DNA from: Cladorhizidae sp. MBARI D1340-BT2
Taxonomy: Eukaryota; Porifera; Demospongiae; Poecilosclerida; Cladorhizidae
Assembly (NCBI GenBank): GCA_028752905.1
Contig: JAQNBH010000013.1
Location: forward strand, 13,233,816 to 13,297,815
DNA: 64,000 nucleotides
Reading direction: 5' to 3'
In this document: piece by piece, positions 14,801 to 31,530 of the stretch
Layout of the letters: every line of letters starts with the position of its first letter
Position numbering within the stretch: the stretch's first letter is position 1
The notes under the pieces: generated by a model
What the model was told of the DNA's origin: nothing
Seen by the model: only the letters and a program-made list of their open reading frames with translations
Databases searched by the model: none
Made by a program: the position numbers and the translations under genes

Positions 14801-17800
14801 ATGCACCTCACTATATGATGCACCCCACTATAAGATGCACCCCACTATAAGATGCACCCCACTATAAGATGCACCCCACTATAAGATGCACCCACTATAA
14901 GATGCACCCCACTATAAGATGCACCCCACTATAAGATGCACCCCACTATAAGATGCACCCACTATAAGATGCACCCCACTATAAGATGCACCCCACTATA
15001 AGATGCACCCCACTATAAGATGCACCCACTATAAGATGCACCCTACTATAAGATGCACCCCACTATAAGATGCACCCCACTATAAGATGCACCTCACTAT
15101 AAGATGCACCCCACTATAAGATGCACCCCACTATAAGATGCACCCACTATAAGATGCACCCCACTATAAGATGCACCCCACTATAAGATGCACCCCACTA
15201 TAAGATGCACCCACTATAAGATGCACCCCACTATAAGATGCACCTCAATATAAGATGCACCCAACTATAAGATGCACCCCACTATAAGATCCACCCACTA
15301 TAAGATGCACCTCACTATAAGATGCACCCACTATAAGATGCACCCCACTATAAGATGCACCCCACTATAAGATGCACCCACTATAAGATGCTCCCCACTA
15401 TAAGATGCACCCACTATAAGATGCACCCCACTATAAGATGCACCCCACTATAAGATGCACCCCACTATAAGATGCACCCCACTATAAGATGCACCCCACT
15501 ATAAGATGCACCTCACTATAAGATGCACCCACTATAAGATGCACCCCACTATAAGATGCACCCCACTATAAGATGCACCCCACTATAAGATGCACCCCAC
15601 TATAAGATGCACCCCACTATAAGATGCACCCACTATAAGATGCACCCACTATAAGATGCACCCCACTATAAGATGCATCCCACTATAAGATGCACCCCAC
15701 TATAAGATGCACCCCACTATAAGATGCACCCCACTATAAGATGCACCCCACTATAAGATGCACCCCACTATAAGATGCACCTCACTATAAGATGCACCCA
15801 CTATAAGATGCACCTCACTATAAGATGCACCTCACTATAAGATGCACCCACTATAAGATGCACCTCACTATAACATGCACCCCACTATAAGATGCACCTC
15901 ACTATAAGATGAACCCCACTATAAGATGCTCCCCACTATAAGATGCACCCCACTATAAGATGCACCCCACTATAAGATGCACCCCACTATAAGATGCACC
16001 CCACTATAAGATGCACCCCACTATAAGATGCACCCCACTATAAGATGCACCCCACTATAAGATGCACCCACTATAAGATGCACCCCACTATAAGATGCAC
16101 CCCACTATAAGATGCACCCCACTATTAGAAAGATGCACCCCACTATAAGATGCACCCCACTATAAGATGCACCCCACTATAAGATGCACCCCACTATAAG
16201 ATGCACCCACTATAAGATGCACCCCACTATAAGATGCACCCCACTATAAGATGCACCCCACTATTAGATGCACCCTACTATAAGATGCACCCCACTATAA
16301 GATGCACCCCACTATAAGAACCACCCCACTATAAGATGCCCCCCACTTATAAGATGCACCCCACTATAAGATGCACCCCACTATAAGATGCACCCCACTA
16401 TAAGATGCACCCCACTATAAGATGCACCCCACTATAAGATGCACTATAAGATGCACCCCACTATAAGATGCACCCCACTATAAGATGCACCCCACTATAA
16501 GATGCACCCCACTATAAGATGCACCCCACTATAAGATGCACCCCACTATAAGATGCACCCCACTATAAGATGCACCCCACTATAAGATGCACCCACTATA
16601 AGATGCACCCCACTATAAGATGCACCCCACTATAAGATGCACCCCACTATAAGATGCACCCACTATAAGATGCACCCCACTATAAGATGCCACCCACTAT
16701 AAGATGCACTCCACTATAAGATGCACCCCACTATAAGATGCACCCCACTATAAGATGCACCCACTATAAGATGCACCCACTATAAGATGCACCCCACTAT
16801 AAGATGCACCCTACTATAAGATGCACCCCACTATAAGATGCACCCCACTATAAGATGTACCCACTATAAGATGCACCCCACTATAAGATGCACCCCACTA
16901 TAAGATGCACCCCACTATAAGATGCACCCCACTATAAGATGCACCCACTATAAGATGCACCCACTATAAGATGCACCCCACTATAAGATGCTCCCCACTA
17001 TAAGATGCACCTCACTATAAGATGCACCCCACTATAAGATGCACCCCACTATAAGATGCACCCACTATAAGATGAACCCCACTATAAGATGCTGCCCACT
17101 ATAAGACGCACCCCACTATAAGAACCACCCCACTATAAGATGCACCCCACTATAAGATGCACCCACTATAAGATGCACTATAAGATGCACCCCACTATAA
17201 GATGCATCCCACTATAAGATGCACCCCACTATAAGATGCACCCCACTATAAGATGCACCCACTATAAGATACACCCCACTATAAGATGCACCCCACTATA
17301 AGATGCACCCCACTATAAGATACACCCCACTATAAGATGCACCCCACTATAAGATTTACCCCACTATAAGATGCACCCACTATAAGATGCACCCACTATA
17401 AGATGCACCCACTATAAGATGCACCCACTATAAGATGCACCCACTATAAGATGCACCCCACTATAAGATGCACCTCACTATAAGATGCACCCACTATAAG
17501 ATGCACCCCACTATAAGATGCACCCCACTATAAGATGCACCCCACTATAAGATGCACCCACTATAAGATGCACCCCACTATAAGATGCACCCCACTATAA
17601 GATGCACCCCATCATAAGATGCACCCCACTATAAGATGCACCTCACTATAAGATGCACCCCACTATAAGATGCACCCCACTATAAGATGCACCCCACTAT
17701 AAGATGCACCCACTATAACATGCACCCCACTATAAGATGCACCCCACTATAAGATGCACCTCACTATAAGATGCACCCCACTATAAGATGCACCCCACTA

Positions 17801-20800
17801 TTCGATGCACCCACTATAAGATGCACCCCACTATAAGATGCACCCCACTATAAGATGCACCCCACTATAAGATGCACCCCACTATAAGATGCACCCCACT
17901 ATAAGATGCACCCCACTATAAGATGCACCCCACTATAAGATGCACCCCACTATAAGATGCACCCCACTATAAGATGCACCCCACTATAAGATGCACCCCA
18001 CTATAAGATGCCACCCACTATAAGATGCACCCCACTATAAGATGCACCCCACTATAAGATGTACCCACTATAAGATGCACCCCACTATAAGATGCACCCC
18101 ACTATAAGATGCACCCCACTATAAGATGCACCCACTATAAGATGCACCCACTATAAGATACACCCACTATAAGATGCACCCCACTATAAGATGCACCCCA
18201 CTATAAGATGCTCCCCACTATAAGATGCACCTCACTATAAGATGCACCCCACTATAAGATGCACCCCACTATAAGATGCACCCACTATAAGATGCACCCC
18301 ACTATAAGATGCTCCCCACTATAAGACGCACCCACTATAAGATGCACTATAAGATGCACCCCACTATAAGATGCATCCCACTATAAGATGCACCCCACTA
18401 TAAGATGCACCCACTATAAGATGCACCCCACTATAAGATGCACCCCACTATAAGATGCACCCCACTATAAGATACACCCCACTATAAGATGCACCCACTA
18501 TAAGATGCACTATAAGATGCACCCCACTATAAGATGCATCCCACTATAAGATGCACCCCACTATAAGATGCACCCACTATAAGATGCACCCCACTATAAG
18601 ATGCACCCCACTATAAGATGCACCCCACTATAAGATACACCCCACTATAAGATGCACCCCACTATAAGATTTACCCCACTATAAGATGCACCCACTATAA
18701 GATGCACCCACTATAAGATGCACCCACTATAAGATGCACCCACTATAAGATGCACCCACTATAAGATGCACCCCACTATAAGATGCACCTCACTATAAGA
18801 TGCACCCCACTATAAGATGCACCCACTATAAGATGCACCCCACTATAAGATGCACCTCACTATAAGATGCACCCCACTATAAGATGCACCCACTATAAGA
18901 TGCACCCACTATAAGATGCACCCACTATAAGATGCACCCCACTATAAGATGCACCCCACTATAAGATGCACCTAACTATATGATGCACCCCACTATAAGA
19001 TGCACCCCACTATAAGATGCACCCACTATAAGATGCACCCCACTATAAGATGCACCCCACTATAAGATGCACCCACTATAAGATGCACCCACTATAAGAT
19101 GCACCCCACTATAAGATGCACCCCACTATAAGATGCACCCCACTATAAGATGCACCCCACTATAAGATGCTCCCCACTATAAGATGCACCTCACTATAAG
19201 ATGCACCCCACTATAAGATGCACCCCACTATAAGATGCACCCACTATAAGATGCACCCCACTATAAGATGCTCCCCACTATAAGACGCACCCACTATAAG
19301 ATGCACTATAAGATGCACCCCACTATAAGATGCATCCCACTATAAGATGCACCCCACTATAAGATGCACCTCACTATAAGATGCACCACACTATAAGATG
19401 CACCTCACTATATGATGCACCTCACTATAAGATGCACCCCACTATAAGATGCACCCCACTATAAGATGCACCCCACTATAAGATGCACCCCACTATAAGA
19501 TGCACCCACTATAAGATGCACCCCACTATAAGATGCACCCCACTATAAGATGCACCCCACTATAAGATGCACCCACTATAAGATGCACCCCACTATAAGA
19601 TGCACCCCACTATAAGATGCACCCCACTATAAGATGCACCCACTATAAGATGCACCCCACTATAAGATTCACCCCACTATAAGATGCACCCCACTATAAG
19701 ATGCACCTCACTATAAGATGCACCCCACTATAAGATGCACCCCACTATAAGATGCACCCACTATAAGATGCACCCCACTATAAGATGCACCCCACTATAA
19801 GATGCACCCCACTATAAGATGCACCCACTATAAGATGCACCCCACTATAAGATGCACCTCAATATAAGATGCACCCAACTATAAGATGCACCCCACTATA
19901 AGATCCACCCACTATAAGATGCACCCCACTATAAGATGCACCCCACTATAAGATGCACCCCACTATAAGATGCACCCACTATAAGATGCACCCCACTATA
20001 AGATGTACCCCACTATAAGATGCACCCCACTATAAGATGCACCCCACTATAAGATGCACCCCACTATAAGATGCACCCACTATAAGATGCACCCACTATA
20101 AGATGCACCCCACTATAAGATGCATCCCACTTTAAGATGCACCCCACTATAAGATGCACCCCACTATAAGATGCACCCCACTATAAGATGCACCCCACTA
20201 TAAGATGCACCCCACTATAAGATGCACCTCACTATAAGATGCACCCACTATAAGATGCACCTCACTATAACATGCACCCCACTATAAGATGCACCTCACT
20301 ATAAGATGCACCCCACTATAAGATGCACCCCACTATAAGATGCACCCCACTATAAGATGCACCCCACTATAAGATGCACCCCACTATAAGATGCACCCCA
20401 CTATAAGATGCACCCCACTATAAGATGCACCCCACTATAAGATGCACCCACTATAAGATGCACCCCACTATAAGATGCACCCCACTATAAGATGCACCCC
20501 ACTATTAGATGCACCCCACTATAAGATGCACCCCACTATAAGATGCACCCCACTATAAGATGCACCCCACTATAAGATGCACCCCACTATAAGATGCACC
20601 CCACTATAAGATGCACCCCACTATAAGATGCACTATAAGATGCACCCCACTATAAGATGCACCCCACTATAAGATGCACCCCACTATAAGATGCACCCCA
20701 CTATAAGATGCACCCCACTATAAGATGCACCCCACTATAAGATGCACCCCACTATAAGATGCACCCCACTATAAGATGCACCCACTATAAGATGCACCCC

Positions 20801-21559
20801 ACTATAAGATGCACCCCACTATAAGATGCACCCCACTATAAGATGCACCCACTATAAGATGCACCCCACTATAAGATGCCACCCACTATAAGATGCACTC
20901 CACTATAAGATGCACCCCACTATAAGATGCACCCCACTATAAGATGCACCCACTATAAGATGCACCCACTATAAGATGCACCCCACTATAAGATGCACCC
21001 TACTATAAGATGCACCCCACTATAAGATGCACCCCACTATAAGATGTACCCACTATAAGATGCACCCCACTATAAGATGCACCCCACTATAAGATGCACC
21101 CCACTATAAGATGCACCCCACTATAAGATGCACCCACTATAAGATGCACCCACTATAAGATGCACCCCACTATAAGATGCTCCCCACTATAAGATGCACC
21201 TCACTATAAGATGCACCCCACTATAAGATGCACCCCACTATAAGATGCACCCACTATAAGATGAACCCCACTATAAGATGCTCCCCACTATAAGATGCAC
21301 CCCACTATAAGAACCACCCCACTATAAGATGCACCCCACTATAAGATGCACCCACTATAAGATGCACTATAAGATGCACCTCACTATAAGATGCACCCCA
21401 CTATAAGATGCACCCCACTATAAGATGCACCCACTATAAGATGAACCCCACTATAAGATGCTCCCCACTATAAGATGCACCCCACTATAAGAACCACCCC
21501 ACTATAAGATGCACCCCACTATAAGATGCACCCACTATAAGATGCACTATAAGATGCAC

Positions 21560-24500
21560 CCCACTATAAGATGCATCCCACTATAAGATGCACCCCACTA
21601 TAAGATGCACCCCACTATAAGATGCACCCACTATAAGATGCACCCCACTATAAGATGCACCCCACTATAAGATGCACCCCACTATAAGATACACCCCACT
21701 ATAAGATGCACCCCACTATAAGATTTACCCCACTATAAGATGCACCCACTATAAGATGCACCCACTATAAGATGCACCCACTATAAGATGCACCCACTAT
21801 AAGATGCACCCACTATAAGATGCACCCCACTATAAGATGCACCTCACTATAAGATGCACCCACTATAAGATGCACCCCACTATAAGATGCACCCCACTAT
21901 AAGATGCACCCCACTATAAGATGCACCCACTATAAGATGCACCCCACTATAAGATGCACCCCACTATAAGATGCACCCCATCATAAGATGCACCCCACTA
22001 TAAGATGCACCTCACTATAAGATGCACCCCACTATAAGATGCACCCCACTATAAGATGCACCCCACTATAAGATGCACCCACTATAACATGCACCCCACT
22101 ATAAGATGCACCCCACTATAAGATGCACCTCACTATAAGATGCACCCCACTATAAGATGCACCCCACTATACGATGCACCCACTATAAGATGCACCCCAC
22201 TATAAGATGCACCCCACTATAAGATGCACCCCACTATAAGATGCACCCCACTATAAGATGCACCCCACTATAAGATGCACCCCACTATAAGATGCACCCC
22301 ACTATAAGATACACCTCACTATAAGATGCACCCAACTATAAGATGCACCCCACTATAAGATGCACCCACTATAAGATGCACCTCACTATAAGATGCACCC
22401 ACTATAAGATGCACCCCACTATAAGATGCACCCCACTATAAGATGCACCCACTATAAGATGCTCCCCACTATAAGATGCACCCACTATAAGATGCACCCC
22501 ACTATAAGATGCACCCCACTATAAGATGCACCCCACTATAAGATGCACCTCACTATAAGATGCACCCCACTATAAGTTGCACCCCACTATAAGATGCACC
22601 CCACTATAAGATGCACCCCACTATAAGATGCCACCCACTATAAGATGCACCCCACTATAAGATGCACCCCACTATAAGATGTACCCACTATAAGATGCAC
22701 CCCACTATAAGATGCACCCCACTATAAGATGCACCCCACTATAAGATGCACCCACTATAAGATGCACCCACTATAAGATGCACCCACTATAAGATGCACC
22801 CCACTATAAGATGCACCCCACTATAAGATGCTCCCCACTATAAGATGCACCTCACTATAAGATGCACCCCACTATAAGATGCACCCCACTATAAGATGCA
22901 CCCACTATAAGATGCACCCCACTATAAGATGCTCCCCACTATAAGACGCACCCACTATAAGATGCACTATAAGATGCACCCCACTATAAGATGCATCCCA
23001 CTATAAGATGCACCCCACTATAAGATGCACCCACTATAAGATGCACCCCACTATAAGATGCACCCCACTATAAGATGCACCCCACTATAAGATACACCCC
23101 ACTATAAGATGCACCCACTATAAGATGCACTATAAGATGCACCCCACTATAAGATGCATCCCACTATAAGATGCACCCCACTATAAGATGCACCCACTAT
23201 AAGATGCACCCCACTATAAGATGCACCCCCCTATAAGATGCACCCCACTATAAGATACACCCCACTATAAGATGCACCCCACTATAAGATTTACCCCACT
23301 ATAAGATGCACCCACTATAAGATGCACCCACTATGAGATGCACCCACTATAAGATGCACCCACTATAAGATGCACCCACTATAAGATGCACCCCACTATA
23401 AGATGCACCTCACTATAAGATGCACCCCACTATAAGATGCACCCACTATAAGATGCACCCCACTATAAGATGCACCTCACTATAAGATGCACCCCACTAT
23501 AAGATGCACCCACTATAAGATGCACCCACTATAAGATGCACCCACTATAAGATGCACCCCACTATAAGATGCACCCCACTATAAGATGCACCTAACTATA
23601 TGATGCACCCCACTATAAGATGCACCCCACTATAAGATGCACCCACTATAAGATGCACCCACTATAAGATGCACCCACTATAAGATGCACCCCACTATAA
23701 GATGCACCCACTATAAGATGCACCTAACTATATGATGCACCCCACTATAAGATGCACCCCACTATAAGATGCACCCACTATAAGATGCACCCACTATAAG
23801 ATGCACCCACTATAAGTTGCACCCACTATAAGATGCACCCCACTATAAGATGCACCCCACTATAAGATGCACCTAACTATATGATGCACCCACTATAAGA
23901 TGCACCCCACTATAAGATGCACCCCACTATAAGATGCACCTATATGATGCACCCCACTATAAGATGCACCCCACTATAAGATGCACCCCACTATAAGATG
24001 CACCCACTAAGATGCACCCCACTATAAGATGCACCCCACTATAAGATGCACCCCACTATAAGATGCACCCACTATAAGATGCACCCCACTATAAGATGCA
24101 CCCCACTATAAGATGCACCCCACTATAAGATGCACCCACTATAAGATGCACCCCACTATAAGATGCACCCCACTATAAGATGCACCCCACTATAAGATGC
24201 ACCTCACTATAAGATGCACCCCACTATAAGATGCACCCCACTATAAGATGCACCCACTATAAGATGCACCCCACTATAAGATGCACCCCACTATAAGATG
24301 CACCCCACTATAAGATGCACCCACTATAAGATGCACCCCACTATAAGATGCACCTCAATATAAGATGCACCCAACTATAAGATGCACCCCACTATAAGAT
24401 GCACCCACTATAAGATGCACCTCACTATAAGATGCACCCACTATAAGATGCACCCCACTATAAGATGCACCCCACTATAAGATGCACCCACTATAAGATG

Positions 24501-25200
24501 CTCCCCACTATAAGATGCACCCACTATAAGATGCACCCCACTATAAGATACACCCCACTATAAGATGCACCCCACTATAAGATGCACCCCACTATAAGAT
24601 GCACCCCACTATAAGATACACCCCACTATAAGATGCACCCACTATAAGATGCACCCCACTATAAGATGCACCCCACTATAAGATGCACCCCACTATAAGA
24701 TGCACCCCACTATAAGATGCACCCCACTATAAGATGCACCCACTATAAGATGCACCCCACTATAAGATGCATCCCACTATAAGATGCATCCCACTATAAG
24801 ATGCACCCCACTATATGATGCACCCCACTATAAGATGCACCCCACTATAAGATGCACCCCACTATAAGATGCACCTCACTATAAGATGCACCCACTATAA
24901 GATGCACCCCACTATAAGAACCACCCCACTATAAGATGCACCCCACTATAAGATGCATCCCACTATAAGATGCATCCCACTATAAGATGCACCCCACTAT
25001 AAGATGCACCCCACTATAAGATGCACCCCACTATAAGATGCACCTCACTATAAGATGCACCCACTATAAGATGCACCCCACTATAAGATGCACCCCACTA
25101 TAAGATGCACCCACTATAACATGCACCCCACTATAAGATGCACCCCACTATAAGATGCACCCCACTATTAGATGCACCCTACTATAAGATGCACCCCACT
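21560..25200. repeat. First copy of a ~3.6-kb higher-order block inside the satellite
   Basis: This block matches 27.87-31.53 kb at an offset of about 6,313 bp. Rare variant units anchor the match: a unit with six C then TATAAG (23224 and 29537), ACCTATATGATGC (23938 and 30251) and the AAGAACC unit (24916 and 31231). Boundaries are approximate. Confidence 0.75.
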
Positions 25201-27869
25201 ATAAGATACACCCCACTATAAGATGCACCCCACTATAAGATTTACCCCACTATAAGATGCACCCACTATAAGATGCACCCACTATAAGATGCACCCACTA
25301 TAAGATGCACCCACTATAAGATGCACCCACTATAAGATGCACCTCACTATAAGATGCACCCCACTATAAGATGCACCCACTATAAGATGCACCCCACTAT
25401 AAGATGCACCTCACTATAAGATGCACCCCACTATAAGATGCACCCACTATAAGATGCACCCACTATAAGATGCACCCACTATAAGATGCACCCCACTATA
25501 AGATGCACCCCACTATAAGATGCACCTAACTATATGATGCACCCCACTATAAGATGCACCCCACTATAAGATGCACCTCACTATAAGATGCACCACACTA
25601 TAAGATGCACCTCACTATATGATGCACCTCACTATAAGATGCACCACACTATAAGATGCACCTCACTATATGATGCACCCCACTATAAGATGCACCCCAC
25701 TATAAGATGCACCCCACTATAAGATGCACCCCACTATAAGATGCACCCACTATAAGATGCACCCCACTATAAGATGCACCCCACTATAAGATGCACCCCA
25801 CTATAAGATGCACCCACTATAAGATGCACCCCACTATAAGATGCACCCCACTATAAGTTGCACCCCACTATAAGATGCACCCACTATAAGATGCACCCCA
25901 CTATAAGATGCACCCCACTATAAGATGCACCCCACTATAAGATGCACCTCACTATAAGATGCACCCCACTATAAGATGCACCCCACTATAAGATGCACCC
26001 ACTATAAGATGCACCCCACTATAAGATGCACCCCACTATAAGATGCACCCCACTATAAGATGCACCCACTATAAGATGCACCCCACTATAAGATGCACCT
26101 CAATATAAGATGCACCCAACTATAAGATGCACCCCACTATAAGATCCACCCACTATAAGATGCACCTCACTATAAGATGCACCCACTATAAGATGCATCC
26201 CACTATAAGATGCACCCCACTATAAGATGCACCCACTATAAGATGCTCCCCACTATAAGATGCACCCACTATAAGATGCACCCCACTATAAGATGCACCC
26301 CACTATAAGATGCACCCCACTATAAGATGCACCCCACTATAAGATGCACCCCACTATAAGATGCACCTCACTATAAGATGCACCCACTATAAGATGCACC
26401 CCACTATAAGATGCACCCCACTATAAGATGCACCCCACTATAAGATGCACCCCACTATAAGATGCACCCCACTATAAGATGCACCCACTATAAGATGCAC
26501 CCACTATAAGATGCACCCCACTATAAGATGCATCCCACTATAAGATGCACCCCACTATAAGATGCACCCCACTATAAGATGCACCCCACTATAAGATGCA
26601 CCCCACTATAAGATGCACCCCACTATAAGATGCACCTCACTATAAGATGCACCCACTATAAGATGCACCTCACTATAACATGCACCCCACTATAAGATGC
26701 ACCTCACTATAAGATGAACCCCACTATAAGATGCTCCCCACTATAAGATGCACCCCACTATAAGATGCACCCCACTATAAGATGCACCCCACTATAAGAT
26801 GCACCCCACTATAAGATGCACCCCACTATAAGATGCACCCCACTATAAGATGCACCCCACTATAAGATGCACCCCACTATAAGATGCACCCACTATAAGA
26901 TGCACCCCACTATAAGATGCACCCCACTATAAGATGCACCCCACTATTAGATGCACCCCACTATAAGATGCACCCCACTATAAGATGCACCCCACTATAA
27001 GAACCACCCCACTATAAGATGCCCCCCACTATAAGATGCACCCCACTATAAGATGCACCCCACTATAAGATGCACCCCACTATAAGATGCACCCCACTAT
27101 AAGATGCACCCCACTATAAGATGCACTATAAGATGCACCCCACTATAAGATGCACCCCACTATAAGATGCACCCCACTATAAGATGCACCCCACTATAAG
27201 ATGCACCCCACTATAAGATGCACCCCACTATAAGATGCACCCCACTATAAGATGCACCCCACTATAAGATGCACCCACTATAAGATGCACCCCACTATAA
27301 GATGCACCCCACTATAAGATGCACCCCACTATAAGATGCACCCACTATAAGATGCACCCCACTATAAGATGCCACCCACTATAAGATGCACTCCACTATA
27401 AGATGCACCCCACTATAAGATGCACCCCACTATAAGATGCACCCACTATAAGATGCACCCACTATAAGATGCACCCCACTATAAGATGCACCCCACTATA
27501 AGATGCACCCCACTATAAGATGCACCCCACTATAAGATGTACCCACTATAAGATGCACCCCACTATAAGATGCACCCCACTATAAGATGCACCCCACTAT
27601 AAGATGCACCCCACTATAAGATGCACCCACTATAAGATGCACCCACTATAAGATGCACCCCACTATAAGATGCTCCCCACTATAAGATGCACCTCACTAT
27701 AAGATGCACCCCACTATAAGATGCACCCCACTATAAGATGCACCCACTATAAGATGAACCCCACTATAAGATGCTCCCCACTATAAGACGCACCCCACTA
27801 TAAGAACCACCCCACTATAAGATGCACCCCACTATAAGATGCACCCACTATAAGATGCACTATAAGATG

Positions 27870-30800
27870 CACCCCACTATAAGATGCATCCCACTATAAG
27901 ATGCACCCCACTATAAGATGCACCCCACTATAAGATGCACCCACTATAAGATGCACCCCACTATAAGATGCACCCCACTATAAGATGCACCCCACTATAA
28001 GATACACCCCACTATAAGATGCACCCCACTATAAGATTTACCCCACTATAAGATGCACCCACTATAAGATGCACCCACTATAAGATGCACCCACTATAAG
28101 ATGCACCCACTATAAGATGCACCCACTATAAGATGCACCCCACTATAAGATGCACCTCACTATAAGATGCACCCACTATAAGATGCACCCCACTATAAGA
28201 TGCACCCCACTATAAGATGCACCCCACTATAAGATGCACCCACTATAAGATGCACCCCACTATAAGATGCACCCCACTATAAGATGCACCCCATCATAAG
28301 ATGCACCCCACTATAAGATGCACCTCACTATAAAATGCACCCCACTATAAGATGCACCCCACTATAAGATGCACCCCACTATAAGATGCACCCACTATAA
28401 CATGCACCCCACTATAAGATGCACCCCACTATAAGATGCACCTCACTATAAGATGCACCCCACTATAAGATGCACCCCACTATACGATGCACCCACTATA
28501 AGATGCACCCCACTATAAGATGCACCCCACTATAAGATGCACCCCACTATAAGATGCACCCCACTATAAGATGCACCCCACTATAAGATGCACCCCACTA
28601 TAAGATGCACCCCACTATAAGATACACCTCACTATAAGATGCACCCAACTATAAGATGCACCCCACTATAAGATGCACCCACTATAAGATGCACCTCACT
28701 ATAAGATGCACCCACTATAAGATGCACCCCACTATAAGATGCACCCCACTATAAGATGCACCCACTATAAGATGCTCCCCACTATAAGATGCACCCACTA
28801 TAAGATGCACCCCACTATAAGATGCACCCCACTATAAGATGCACCCCACTATAAGATGCACCTCACTATAAGATGCACCCCACTATAAGTTGCACCCCAC
28901 TATAAGATGCACCCCACTATAAGATGCACCCCACTATAAGATGCCACCCACTATAAGATGCACCCCACTATAAGATGCACCCCACTATAAGATGTACCCA
29001 CTATAAGATGCACCCCACTATAAGATGCACCCCACTATAAGATGCACCCCACTATAAGATGCACCCACTATAAGATGCACCCACTATAAGATGCACCCAC
29101 TATAAGATGCACCCCACTATAAGATGCACCCCACTATAAGATGCTCCCCACTATAAGATGCACCTCACTATAAGATGCACCCCACTATAAGATGCACCCC
29201 ACTATAAGATGCACCCACTATAAGATGCACCCCACTATAAGATGCTCCCCACTATAAGACGCACCCACTATAAGATGCACTATAAGATGCACCCCACTAT
29301 AAGATGCATCCCACTATAAGATGCACCCCACTATAAGATGCACCCACTATAAGATGCACCCCACTATAAGATGCACCCCACTATAAGATGCACCCCACTA
29401 TAAGATACACCCCACTATAAGATGCACCCACTATAAGATGCACTATAAGATGCACCCCACTATAAGATGCATCCCACTATAAGATGCACCCCACTATAAG
29501 ATGCACCCACTATAAGATGCACCCCACTATAAGATGCACCCCCCTATAAGATGCACCCCACTATAAGATACACCCCACTATAAGATGCACCCCACTATAA
29601 GATTTACCCCACTATAAGATGCACCCACTATAAGATGCACCCACTATAAGATGCACCCACTATAAGATGCACCCACTATAAGATGCACCCACTATAAGAT
29701 GCACCCCACTATAAGATGCACCTCACTATAAGATGCACCCCACTATAAGATGCACCCACTATAAGATGCACCCCACTATAAGATGCACCTCACTATAAGA
29801 TGCACCCCACTATAAGATGCACCCACTATAAGATGCACCCACTATAAGATGCACCCACTATAAGATGCACCCCACTATAAGATGCACCCCACTATAAGAT
29901 GCACCTAACTATATGATGCACCCCACTATAAGATGCACCCCACTATAAGATGCACCCACTATAAGATGCACCCACTATAAGATGCACCCACTATAAGATG
30001 CACCCCACTATAAGATGCACCCACTATAAGATGCACCTAACTATATGATGCACCCCACTATAAGATGCACCCCACTATAAGATGCACCCACTATAAGATG
30101 CACCCACTATAAGATGCACCCACTATAAGTTGCACCCACTATAAGATGCACCCCACTATAAGATGCACCCCACTATAAGATGCACCTAACTATATGATGC
30201 ACCCACTATAAGATGCACCCCACTATAAGATGCACCCCACTATAAGATGCACCTATATGATGCACCCCACTATAAGATGCACCCCACTATAAGATGCACC
30301 CCACTATAAGATGCACCCACTATAAGATGCACCCCACTATAAGATGCACCCCACTATAAGATGCACCCCACTATAAGATGCACCCACTATAAGATGCACC
30401 CCACTATAAGATGCACCCCACTATAAGATGCACCCCACTATAAGATGCACCCACTATAAGATGCACCCCACTATAAGATGCACCCCACTATAAGATGCAC
30501 CCCACTATAAGATGCACCTCACTATAAGATGCACCCCACTATAAGATGCACCCCACTATAAGATGCACCCACTATAAGATGCACCCCACTATAAGATGCA
30601 CCCCACTATAAGATGCACCCCACTATAAGATGCACCCACTATAAGATGCACCCCACTATAAGATGCACCTCAATATAAGATGCACCCAACTATAAGATGC
30701 ACCCCACTATAAGATGCACCCACTATAAGATGCACCTCACTATAAGATGCACCCACTATAAGATGCACCCCACTATAAGATGCACCCCACTATAAGATGC

Positions 30801-31530
30801 ACCCACTATAAGATGCTCCCCACTATAAGATGCACCCACTATAAGATGCACCCCACTATAAGATACACCCCACTATAAGATGCACCCCACTATAAGATGC
30901 ACCCCACTATAAGATGCACCCCACTATAAGATACACCCCACTATAAGATGCACCCACTATAAGATGCACCCCACTATAAGATGCACCCCACTATAAGATG
31001 CACCCCACTATAAGATGCACCCCACTATAAGATGCACCCCACTATAAGATGCACCCACTATAAGATGCACCCCACTATAAGATGCATCCCACTATAAGAT
31101 GCATCCCACTATAAGATGCACCCCACTATATGATGCACCCCACTATAAGATGCACCCCACTATAAGATGCACCCCACTATAAGATGCACCTCACTATAAG
31201 ATGCACCCACTATAAGATGCACCCCACTATAAGAACCACCCCACTATAAGATGCACCCCACTATAAGATGCATCCCACTATAAGATGCATCCCACTATAA
31301 GATGCACCCCACTATAAGATGCACCCCACTATAAGATGCACCCCACTATAAGATGCACCCCACTATAAGATGCACCTCACTATAAGATGCACCCACTATA
31401 AGATGCACCCCACTATAAGATGCACCCCACTATAAGATGCACCCACTATAACATGCACCCCACTATAAGATGCACCCCACTATAAGATGCACCCCACTAT
31501 TAGATGCACCCTACTATAAGATGCACCCCA
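27870..31530. repeat. Second copy of the ~3.6-kb higher-order block
   Basis: This is the partner of the block at 21.56-25.2 kb, with the same order of rare variant units. Small indels shift the offset by a base or two towards the right end. Boundaries are approximate. Confidence 0.75.
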
